Positions 1 through 6,339 of a stretch of 7,442 nucleotides of DNA are shown one piece after another. The stretch spans positions 1 through 7,442 of the forward strand of contig JAHDDN010000261.1 in the NCBI GenBank assembly GCA_020629335.1, given 5' to 3'. A model generated the notes under the pieces. The model saw only the letters and a list, made by a program, of their open reading frames with translations. It made no database searches and was not told the DNA's origin. The first letter of the stretch is position 1, and each line of letters starts with the position of its first letter. Both the position numbers and the translations under genes were made by a program. The stretch comes from Chitinophagales bacterium. Lineage in GTDB: Bacteria > Bacteroidota > Bacteroidia > Chitinophagales > UBA2359.

Positions 1-86
1 ATTTTTTAAACGTTCCTTAGAGCTATTTTTTGAAGAAATGGCCCAGCAATTGCGGATAATTACCAGATAATGCCAAAATAATTATT

Positions 87-1733
87 ATGAGTAATTCTAT
101 TCGATTTATAGGGCTTTTACTATTCCTTTTACCCAACATTATATACTCACAATACTGTACCTCTGATGGTAGATTCACCAATGCAGAATATTTCTCTGAC
201 AGTGAAATAGATAGCACTATGGGGGTAATTTATGCTAATGCCATGGATTGGCAAGGGAATGCCCAAGATTTAGAGTTAGATATTTATTATCCTAGCAATG
301 CTTCAGAAGATTTATCAGAGCGGCCTTTTATCTTACTGATTCATGGAGGAGGCTTTTTTATTGGAGATAAATCTGCTATGTGGAATGACTGTGCTGAATT
401 TGCCAAAAGAGGCTATGTAGCAGCCACTATGAGTTATCGATTAGGGGTTGATACCAGCGATATTTTTAATGCTTTCAATGGCGTTTATCGAGCACAACAA
501 GATGCCAATGCCGCCTTGAGGTATATGGTTAATAATGCTGCTAATTATAGCATTGATACTGATTGGATGTTTATTGGCGGAGAAAGTGCTGGAGGAGTTA
601 CGTCATTAAATGTGGTCTATGCCGATCAAGCAGACTGGAATGGAATAAACCCTTTGCTCCAATTCTCATTAGGCGCCTTAAATACTTCTGGTAATAATCT
701 GACAGACGAATTTACACTCAAAGGAGTATATAATAGTTGGGGGGCTACATTGGGTTCTGCCATAACACCCTCAGAAATGATCCCTAATATTTCCTTTCAT
801 GGATTGCTAGATGATGTAGTGCCTATTGGTGCCACACCAGAAGGCTTAGTAGGTTCTGCTGTGATCCATGATTTGCTAATCAATAATAATGTCTGTAGTG
901 AATTAGTGGTCGATTCCTTAGGAGGACATGGTATTTATGGACATGGAACCATTGCCGGAGATCGCTTTAGAGCAGAAAGAGCCGCTTGTTTTTTCAAAAG
1001 TGTGATTTGTAATAGTTGTACTTCTCTTTATTTGACAGAGCCAACACCAGCTAATTGTACTACTGTTCAAGTCAAACTAAATGCCTTTTTAGAGGGAAGT
1101 TTTAATGCAGCTAATAATAGTATGTATACGGTTTTAAGGGATGATAATTTACTACCAGCACAACAACCTTTCAATCAATCTCCTTGGTTTTATACAGGTA
1201 CAGAATCAGTGCCTACAACAGCAGATTTGCCAGCCAATATGGTCAATTGGGTACTCGTAGAAATAAGAGACGGAGCCGATTCTAATACGATTATTTCACA
1301 GAAAGCAGCAGCTATTTTAAGTGATGGACAAATTGTAGATGTAAGCGGAAATGACTTAGGATTTGCAGACATAGATGCCAATCAAAACTATTTTATAGCG
1401 ATTAAAACCCTCAATCATTTGGCCGTTTTAAGTCAAAATGCGATCAGTTTACCGAATACCATCTCCTACGATTTTAGCAATCCTAATAATGTTTATGGAG
1501 GTAACACTCAACTCAAAGATATGGGAGGAGGAAACCATGCACTTTTAGCTGGAGATTGGAATAGTGATGGCACCATTACGGTAGTCGATTTCAATGGCTA
1601 TTTCTCAGAATCATCCAGCATTTCTCAATACCTAGATGGTGATTTCGATCTAAATGGCCAAGTAACAGTAGCAGATTACAATCTTTTCAGAGCCAATTTA
1701 AGCGCCATTGGTGCCTCTCAAATTCAATATTAA
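87..1733 (+). CDS. secreted alpha/beta-hydrolase (carboxylesterase-like) with C-terminal dockerin-type calcium loops
   Basis: Seen: 548 residues. Residues 1-21 form a Sec signal peptide (hydrophobic LLLFLLPNIIY, probable cleavage before Gln22). Residues about 45-305 form an alpha/beta-hydrolase domain with an oxyanion-hole motif HGGGFFIGDK (86-95), nucleophile elbow GGESAGG (Ser167), a probable acid Asp in LDDVVP (Asp242 or Asp243) and His281 or His286 in the GGHGIYGHG stretch. The triad is therefore complete. Residues about 310-455 look like a beta-rich accessory domain. Two EF-hand/dockerin loops follow, at Asp490-Asp501 (DWNSDGTITVVD) and Asp519-Asp530 (DFDLNGQVTVAD), and the protein ends FRANLSAIGASQIQY. 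Known: the HGGGF plus GxSAGG layout is typical of fold-3 and BD-FAE-like esterases that act on acyl or acetyl esters. Inferred: an extracellular or surface esterase, substrate unknown. No standard T9SS tail is visible. The ATG at 87 is chosen because it gives a full signal peptide directly. Seven T follow the stop, but no convincing terminator stem precedes them. Confidence 0.88.
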   Translation: MSNSIRFIGLLLFLLPNIIYSQYCTSDGRFTNAEYFSDSEIDSTMGVIYANAMDWQGNAQDLELDIYYPSNASEDLSERPFILLIHGGGFFIGDKSAMWNDCAEFAKRGYVAATMSYRLGVDTSDIFNAFNGVYRAQQDANAALRYMVNNAANYSIDTDWMFIGGESAGGVTSLNVVYADQADWNGINPLLQFSLGALNTSGNNLTDEFTLKGVYNSWGATLGSAITPSEMIPNISFHGLLDDVVPIGATPEGLVGSAVIHDLLINNNVCSELVVDSLGGHGIYGHGTIAGDRFRAERAACFFKSVICNSCTSLYLTEPTPANCTTVQVKLNAFLEGSFNAANNSMYTVLRDDNLLPAQQPFNQSPWFYTGTESVPTTADLPANMVNWVLVEIRDGADSNTIISQKAAAILSDGQIVDVSGNDLGFADIDANQNYFIAIKTLNHLAVLSQNAISLPNTISYDFSNPNNVYGGNTQLKDMGGGNHALLAGDWNSDGTITVVDFNGYFSESSSISQYLDGDFDLNGQVTVADYNLFRANLSAIGASQIQY

Positions 1734-1832
1734 TTTTTTTGGCGCATTCCTTCCTTATTTTTTCATGCGACCGGAGGGGCGCTTTCGATCGGCACAAGTA
1801 AAAACACTTGCGCTAGTAAGTTTAATGACATG

Positions 1833-1910
1833 AGTCGCACAAAACAAACGATATTTGAAACACCCTACGGCTTAGGGATGGAAGTGGTATGTGGCGTACA
1901 TGATGCGACT
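1833..1910. repeat. inverted repeat AGTCGCA/TGCGACT enclosing a CCCTA/TAGGG hairpin
   Basis: AGTCGCA at 1833-1839 is the exact reverse complement of TGCGACT at 1904-1910. Adding a G-T and a T-A pair lengthens the outer arm to nine positions. Between the arms, CCCTA (1863-1867) and TAGGG (1873-1877) form a five-pair hairpin with loop CGGCT. Nested stems of this kind fit a folded RNA or a palindromic interspersed repeat. The outer stem is short for a 64-base separation, so chance pairing is possible. Confidence 0.45.
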
Positions 1911-2024
1911 TACGGAACTTAGGCACGTGCAGGCTGGCCCGATAGGGCAGACAAACGGGCCTTAGTGTAGTAGGAGCAGCATAGCCACATAAGAGCGGAC
2001 AGCCCGACCATGCGCATTCGGCGA
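1861..2024. repeat. GC-rich intergenic segment, probable interspersed repeat element
   Basis: By hand count 1861-2010 has 85 G or C in 150 bases (57%), against a clearly AT-rich surrounding; the 60 bases just upstream (1801-1860) have 20 of 60. The segment carries an eight-base palindrome GCACGTGC (1923-1930), an inverted repeat GGCCCG (1936-1941)/CGGGCC (1956-1961), and a GCCC-GATA-GGGC mini-hairpin (1937-1948) that competes with it. TACGG followed closely by CTTAGG occurs twice (1866-1876 and 1911-1922). From memory, wording such as GAGCGGACAGCCCGACC resembles high-GC repeats scattered between genes in Saprospira-like genomes; this is recollection, not a search. It does not look like a gene: reverse-strand frames through it read straight on into the tandem repeats. 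Confidence 0.5.
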
Positions 2025-2027
2025 ACT

Positions 2028-2055
2028 ATGAATGATGAAGAATAAATTATGAATG
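2028..2055. repeat. degenerate AT-rich 7-base tandem repeat, 4 units
   Basis: Four consecutive heptamers can be read in register: ATGAATG, ATGAAGA, ATAAATT, ATGAATG. The first and last are identical, and the middle two differ from them at two or three positions. The unit length matches that of the array at 2144-2199, though the sequence differs. With only four degenerate units in AT-rich DNA, chance is a real alternative. Confidence 0.45.
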
Positions 2056-2118
2056 GTTTGTGCTCTATACTTGCTTTTACGAGCGCATGGGAAGCTCCAA
2101 AATAAAGATAAATGACTC

Positions 2119-2230
2119 TCAGCAAGCCAAGCGAACAATTTATTGACCATTGACTATCGACCATTGACTATCGACCATGGACCATTGACCATCGACTATA
2201 AACCAAAAAATCTTTCAGCAAGCCAAGCGA
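2119..2230. repeat. pair of 16-base direct repeats flanking the heptamer array
   Basis: TCAGCAAGCCAAGCGA occurs exactly at 2119-2134 and 2215-2230, with starts 96 bases apart. The two copies bracket the NGACYAT array, with 9 bases between the left copy and the array and 15 between the array and the right copy. Two exact 16-mers this close are not expected by chance. They may come from duplication of a repeat unit whose core then expanded, or from two insertions of one interspersed element. Confidence 0.75.
2144..2199. repeat. 7-base tandem repeat NGACYAT, 8 units
   Basis: Eight uninterrupted heptamers all fit NGACYAT: TGACCAT, TGACTAT, CGACCAT, TGACTAT, CGACCAT, GGACCAT, TGACCAT, CGACTAT. 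Variation is confined to position 1 (T, C or G) and position 5 (C or T), a highly constrained pattern. Similar GACCATTGACTATT-type arrays are, from memory, common between genes in Bacteroidota; their role is not known to me. The array does not encode a plausible protein, since 7 is not a multiple of 3 and the repeat shifts through all frames. Confidence 0.93.
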
Positions 2231-2267
2231 GCAGTCTGACATCTGTTAGTGAAGCGATCTGACATCT
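2225..2267. repeat. duplicated AAGCGA...TCTGACATCT motif
   Basis: AAGCGA (2225-2230) followed by GCAG and TCTGACATCT (2235-2244) is repeated as AAGCGA (2252-2257) directly joined to TCTGACATCT (2258-2267). The second copy looks like the first with the four-base GCAG removed. The first AAGCGA is also the end of the right-hand 16-base repeat, so the repeat families overlap. The half-site spacing of 23 bases could suit a binding site, but degenerate duplication is the simpler reading. Confidence 0.6.
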
Positions 2268-2368
2268 TCCCATCTTAGAGCCAAAAAGTCAATCATTCGA
2301 CAATTAAAGGCAAGGAGGGCTTTAAATAATCATTAATATATTGTTATCTTGATGGCAAATTGCGATTT

Positions 2369-5185
2369 ATGAAACGATATCAACTTTGGAAGTATTATAT
2401 ACCACTATTATTGTTGGCAGCCATCTTTTTTATGCTGCGAGAACAGCAGTTGAAGAAGCAGGAAAAAGTGACTGAAAAGTCTACTAAAAACAAGGCTTTT
2501 GGTGGGATGTCTATAGGAGTGAAGGGCAATGCTAATGCTCGTGCAGAATGGGAAAAACGTATGTTGGCGAGTCCAAGAACGGGCGAAATTCCTGCTGGAA
2601 TTCGGGCTAAGGAGATTGCTTTTGCTAAGAATATCAGTTCCGAGAGAGGAATTAGTGATGCGGATACTTTGGAATGGGTGGCTCGTGGCCCTTATGATAT
2701 TGGTGGACGAACCAGGGCCATTGCGATTGACGTAACTGATGAAGAGCGTATCTTATCAGTCGGTATTTCTGGTGGAGTATGGCTCACAGAAGATGGAGGA
2801 GATTCTTGGGAGAAAGTGTCTGATCCAGGAGAGCAGCAAGGAGCGACTGATATTGTACAAGACCCAAGAGAGGGATATACTGATAATTGGTATTATTCGA
2901 CAGGTGAATTAGCGGGTAATTCTGCGGGAGATACTGGCGCTTATTATATCGGAACAGGAATTTATAAATCGACGGATGGTGGCTTGACGTGGAATCTATT
3001 AGAAAATACGGGTGGTTCTGACCCCTTCCAATTTGAGACTTATTTAGAAGGAACATGGGATATGGCGGTTGATCCAACGGCTGAAGGGGAAGGAACTATT
3101 TTTGTGGCTTCTTATGGTCGAATTTATAGAAGTGATAATGGTGGCGAAAATTGGAGTACAGAAATTAATAGTATTAATTCTGTTAATGGTAATCTATCCT
3201 ATTATACTTCTGTGGAGGTGACTAGTGAAGGAGTCTTATATGCAGGTTTAGATTCAGAAGGACCTCAAAGAGGTATTTGGCGATCTGATGATGGAATGGA
3301 TTGGATCAATATTCTACCAGATGATTTTCCAGAGGTTTATGGTAGAATTGTGATTGGCGTGAGTCCATCGGATGAAAATGTAGTATATTTCTTATGTACT
3401 ACTGAAGAAGGGTATGGTAAAGAAACCTTTAATTTTTATGATGATCCAGAATGGAATGCTCTATGGCGTTATAACTATATTTCAGGAGATGGTTCAGCTG
3501 ATGGTGGAGAATGGACGGATTTATCTGCCAATATCCCACAAGGTCCTTTTACCTTTGATGACTTTAATGCACAAGGCGGTTATAATTTGATTTGTAAGGT
3601 AAAGCCTGATGATCCGAATACGGTATTTATTGGCGGTACTAACTTGTATCGCTCTACGGATGGATTTACTTCTATGGATAATACGACCTTTATAGGTGGG
3701 TATGGAGAGACAACAGAATTCCCTTTATTTGATTTATATGAAAATCACCATCCTGATCAACATCAATTATTATTCTTACCTTCTGACCCTAATGTAGTTA
3801 TTAATGCTAATGATGGAGGTTTGTATAGAACTAGTGATGTGATGGCGGATGAGGTAGTTTGGGATTCTATGAATAAGGGCTATTTGACAACGCAATTCTA
3901 TTCGGTAGCTATTTATAAAGACCAGCCTAATAATATTATCATTGGAGGTTTGCAAGATAATGGTACCAGATATACGAATTCAAAAGAACCCGATGCCGAT
4001 TGGGTAATGACATTTAATTATGATGGTGGTTTTTGTGGTATCCCAGAAGGGGAGGACTTCTACATAATGAGTATTCAGCAAGATGGTATTGTGAAGGTAC
4101 AGACGGATTATGATGGAGTGATGACCAACTTCCAGCGTATTGATCCAATTGGTCCTTCGGAAGAAGATTATTTATTCATTCATCCATTTTTATTAGCACC
4201 CGCTAATACCAATACTTTATTCTTCCCAATCGGAAATGAATTATACATTAATGATGATATAGCGGGAATTCCTTATGATGCAGAGTTTGATTCTATTTCT
4301 ACTAATTGGACATTAAGTCCAGCGGAGTTTGAAGAAGATGATTACTTTACGGCTATTGGAGCCAGTGAAGATACAGAAAATAGAGTTTACTTAGGTACGG
4401 ACAATGCCAAAGTCTATAAGGTTAATGCTGTCATGTCAGATAATCCAAATGTATCAGATATCACAGGAGATGAATTCCCAAGCGGAGCTTATGTAGTCAA
4501 TATAGCCGTTGATCCAGATGAGGTCAATAACTTATTTGTACTATTCTCTAATTATGATGTTTACAGTATGTTCTATTCACAAGATGGTGGGGGCTCCTGG
4601 GAGAAAGTAGCAGGTAATTTAGAGACAGGTATTACAGGGACAGGTTCTGCCCCTTCATTCAGATGGTTAGAAATCTTAGCTCGTGAGGATGGCACGACCG
4701 CTTATTTCTTAGGTACGAGTACAGGTTTGTATTATACCAATGAGATCAATGGAGTAGATACAGAATGGGAAAGATTAGATGAAGAAGGAATTGGTGCTTC
4801 TATCGTTACGATGATAGAATCTCGTGAATTAGATGATCTAATTGTAGTGGCTACTCATGGTAATGGTATTTTCTCTGCCAATACACCAGCAGAAGATCAA
4901 CCACCCGTTCATTTGGAAAATTTGAAGGAAGAATTGAAGGCCAGTTTAGCTCCTAATCCAGTAGGCAAAAAAGCCACCTTGAAATTTGAATTAAGGCAAG
5001 CAGCTCCGACCGAAATTGTAATAGTAGATCAAAATGGAAGAGTAGAAATGCAATTGATCAATGAAAATCTAAAGGCAGGCGTACACGAAAGAAGAATTCG
5101 TACTTCCCAATTAGCGCCAGGCACTTACTATTGCCAAATCAATGCTGGAGGTCTACAAAAAACAATCGCATTCATGAAATTATAA
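2369..5185 (+). CDS. large BNR/Asp-box beta-propeller-type secreted protein with T9SS type A sorting domain
   Basis: Seen, numbered from the ATG at 2369 (938 residues): a hydrophobic segment 11-23 after the basic KRYQLWKYY start; a charged linker with GEIPAGIRAKEIAF; then repeated Asp-box motifs, TEDGGDSW (140-147), STDGGLTW (201-208), SDNGGENW (255-262), degenerate SDDGMDW (306-312), STDGFTSM (429-436) and SQDGGGSW (737-744), plus GGLQDNG (526-532). Residues about 855-938 form the T9SS C-terminal domain, with LAPNPVG near 860 and the end KTIAFMKL. Known: Asp-box repeats build sialidase- or VPS10/sortilin-like beta-propellers, and this C-terminal domain directs export through T9SS to the surface or medium. 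Inferred: an exported binding or scaffold protein; no catalytic residues are recognisable, so no enzyme call is made. A TTG at 2360 in the same frame would add three residues; the ATG is preferred. No clear signal-peptidase site follows the hydrophobic stretch. Confidence 0.88.
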   Translation: MKRYQLWKYYIPLLLLAAIFFMLREQQLKKQEKVTEKSTKNKAFGGMSIGVKGNANARAEWEKRMLASPRTGEIPAGIRAKEIAFAKNISSERGISDADTLEWVARGPYDIGGRTRAIAIDVTDEERILSVGISGGVWLTEDGGDSWEKVSDPGEQQGATDIVQDPREGYTDNWYYSTGELAGNSAGDTGAYYIGTGIYKSTDGGLTWNLLENTGGSDPFQFETYLEGTWDMAVDPTAEGEGTIFVASYGRIYRSDNGGENWSTEINSINSVNGNLSYYTSVEVTSEGVLYAGLDSEGPQRGIWRSDDGMDWINILPDDFPEVYGRIVIGVSPSDENVVYFLCTTEEGYGKETFNFYDDPEWNALWRYNYISGDGSADGGEWTDLSANIPQGPFTFDDFNAQGGYNLICKVKPDDPNTVFIGGTNLYRSTDGFTSMDNTTFIGGYGETTEFPLFDLYENHHPDQHQLLFLPSDPNVVINANDGGLYRTSDVMADEVVWDSMNKGYLTTQFYSVAIYKDQPNNIIIGGLQDNGTRYTNSKEPDADWVMTFNYDGGFCGIPEGEDFYIMSIQQDGIVKVQTDYDGVMTNFQRIDPIGPSEEDYLFIHPFLLAPANTNTLFFPIGNELYINDDIAGIPYDAEFDSISTNWTLSPAEFEEDDYFTAIGASEDTENRVYLGTDNAKVYKVNAVMSDNPNVSDITGDEFPSGAYVVNIAVDPDEVNNLFVLFSNYDVYSMFYSQDGGGSWEKVAGNLETGITGTGSAPSFRWLEILAREDGTTAYFLGTSTGLYYTNEINGVDTEWERLDEEGIGASIVTMIESRELDDLIVVATHGNGIFSANTPAEDQPPVHLENLKEELKASLAPNPVGKKATLKFELRQAAPTEIVIVDQNGRVEMQLINENLKAGVHERRIRTSQLAPGTYYCQINAGGLQKTIAFMKL

Positions 5186-5193
5186 ATGATTGT

Positions 5194-5221
5194 ATTAGAG
5201 ACGTCATCAGGCGTCTCTAAT
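5194..5221. terminator. hairpin between convergent genes, probable bidirectional terminator
   Basis: ATTAGAGACG (5194-5203) pairs perfectly with CGTCTCTAAT (5212-5221). A further T-G and C-G pair close a four-base ATCA loop, giving a 12-pair stem. It begins 9 bases after the propeller gene's stop, and its right arm contains the stop codon of the opposing signal peptidase gene. No strong U-run follows on either strand, so intrinsic termination may be weak or may rely on the stem alone. Position between convergent genes is the main support. Confidence 0.72.
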
Positions 5222-6302
5222 GCACCCATCTAAAACACCGATCCCAACGAATCCCATTTCTAAGCGACTGCCCAGGCACCTTAGAAAACCAAGTCATCCA
5301 AGCCTTTCCAATCACATGATCTTCAGGCACAAATCCCCAAATTCGAGAATCCAATGAATTGTGTCTATTATCACCCATCATGAAGTAATAATCCATCTTT
5401 ACAACATAAGCATAAGACTCCACTCCATTGATATAAATCTTTTGCTCATCATAAGCCAACTCATTGCCCTCAAAAAGAGTAATAATATCCTTATAGAGTT
5501 TGATGTTGGCAAAGCTCAGAGATATAGTATCTCCCTTTTTAGGAACCCTCAGCGGCCCATAATTGTCAAAATTCCAAGCAAAATTATCGAAATCATAAGG
5601 GAATACCGCCTCATGCTTGATCCCCCTTGTACGAACAATTGAGTCCATTTTAGTAACATTTTCCCATTGGCGAATCTGCTCCGCATCACTTGGACTCAAA
5701 GCATACTTATAATAGCCCTCCGCATGAATCAAACCACCCTCTGTGATATTCATTTCTCTTAAACCATCCTTATCAATACTACTACCTTCCTCTACTTTAA
5801 TTAAGTAATCATGTTGCACCTCTGGCACCTCATAAACCAAGCTGTCATTTAAGGTGATTTTTCGATTAAAAATATTTAATTGATCGCCTGGAGTAGCAAT
5901 ACATCGCTTCACATAATTAGTTCGTTTATCTACAGGGATTTCTTCCCCAGCTTCTCCAGGAAAGTTAAACACCACTATATCCCCCGTTTCAATATCCTCC
6001 ATGCCAGGCAATCGCCAATAAGGCAATTTGATCCATTGCACATAAGAAGGAATGTCTGTAAAAGGTAATCTATTATGAGTAAAAGGAAAGGATAAAGGAG
6101 TTAATGGCAGACGAGGCCCATAGTGAAGCTTACTCACTAAAATATAGTCTCCTGTGAGCAGTTTTTGCTCCATAGAAGAAGAGGGGATACTATAAGCACT
6201 CAAAAAGAAAATCTTAATGATCAGGGCAATCACAAAAGCAATAATACTAGCCAATATAATTTCCTTGATCGTCGTGCTGAGCGCAACGGAGGCTTTAGCC
6301 AT
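5217..6302 (-). CDS. lepB: signal peptidase I (family S26), downstream copy of a tandem pair
   Basis: Membrane serine protease that removes Sec signal peptides on the periplasmic face. Seen: 361 residues; one membrane segment about 15-35; box B IPSSSMEQKLLTGD with catalytic Ser43; box C-like region around GDIVVFNFPG (107-116); box D NYVKRCIATPGD with catalytic Lys132; box [12 protein letters not shown] (310-320). The Ser/Lys dyad is intact, so the enzyme should be active. About 178 residues separate Lys132 from the GDNR motif, which is long and typical of the large cap region of Bacteroidota enzymes; short Bacillus-type enzymes lack most of it. The ATG at 6302-6300 gives a short cytoplasmic N-terminus before the membrane helix. 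The gene lies 37 bases after its paralog on the same strand, so co-transcription is likely. The stop is a TAG inside the intergenic hairpin. Gene symbol is by family; the numbering of paralogs is unknown. Confidence 0.95.
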   Translation of the reverse strand: MAKASVALSTTIKEIILASIIAFVIALIIKIFFLSAYSIPSSSMEQKLLTGDYILVSKLHYGPRLPLTPLSFPFTHNRLPFTDIPSYVQWIKLPYWRLPGMEDIETGDIVVFNFPGEAGEEIPVDKRTNYVKRCIATPGDQLNIFNRKITLNDSLVYEVPEVQHDYLIKVEEGSSIDKDGLREMNITEGGLIHAEGYYKYALSPSDAEQIRQWENVTKMDSIVRTRGIKHEAVFPYDFDNFAWNFDNYGPLRVPKKGDTISLSFANIKLYKDIITLFEGNELAYDEQKIYINGVESYAYVVKMDYYFMMGDNRHNSLDSRIWGFVPEDHVIGKAWMTWFSKVPGQSLRNGIRWDRCFRWVH

Positions 6303-6339
6303 ATTAATTTAAGTATTGGTACTGGTAGATAACTAAGGA

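Larger units (their letters stand above)
1734..2359. other. 626-base non-coding, repeat-rich intergenic region
   Basis: No open frame here has credible coding character. In order it holds: a T7 run just after the esterase stop (1734-1740); a small imperfect hairpin at 1791-1814 (core CAAGT/ACTTG with a six-base loop); an inverted repeat at 1833-1910; a GC-rich stretch at 1861-2024; an AT-rich heptamer array at 2028-2055; a 16-base direct repeat flanking a second heptamer array (2119-2230); a 10-base repeat (2235-2267); and an AT-rich leader before the next gene, with a purine-rich AAGGAGGG at 2312-2319. The mix of short repeats and the jump in base composition relative to the AT-rich neighbours suggests an accumulation of interspersed intergenic repeats. 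A structured RNA cannot be excluded, but I recognise none. I see no transposase remnant and no terminal inverted repeats of an insertion sequence. Confidence 0.8.

Noticed and set aside
24..32. TATTTTTTG as a -7 box for the esterase gene
   Set aside because: It has one base too many for TAnnTTTG, and no -33 TTTG lies at the right distance within the window.
1734..1740. T7 run after the esterase stop as an intrinsic terminator
   Set aside because: Only an AT-only stem (AAATT/AATTT) precedes it, too weak to support a terminator call.
1861..2024. GC-rich segment as a known RNA gene (tRNA, RNase P, SRP or tmRNA)
   Set aside because: None of the conserved core sequences of these RNAs is visible.
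1919..2164. Minus-strand open frame of 81 codons in the intergenic gap
   Set aside because: It runs through the heptamer array and the GC-rich segment, overlaps another frame of similar length, and its translation shows no domain or coding pattern.
2119..2267. Repeats as a CRISPR array
   Set aside because: The 16-base repeat occurs only twice, the intervening DNA is itself tandemly repeated rather than unique spacers, and no cas gene is present.
2312..2319. AAGGAGGG, a textbook Shine-Dalgarno sequence
   Set aside because: It is about 50 bases upstream of the propeller gene start, no start codon lies at a suitable distance, and Bacteroidota rarely use such sites.
2321..2351. Possible Bacteroidota promoter (TTTA, 20 bases, TATCTTG) before the propeller gene
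   Set aside because: Both boxes are imperfect against TTTG and TAnnTTTG and such matches are frequent in AT-rich DNA; not strong enough to list.
2784..3077. Minus-strand open frame of 97 codons inside the propeller gene
   Set aside because: It lies antisense to a well-supported CDS with clear Asp-box motifs, and its composition is what the reverse complement of that repeat protein would give.
5361..5642. Plus-strand open frame of 93 codons antisense to the signal peptidase gene
   Set aside because: It lies opposite the box E region of a conserved enzyme and shows no recognisable protein features.
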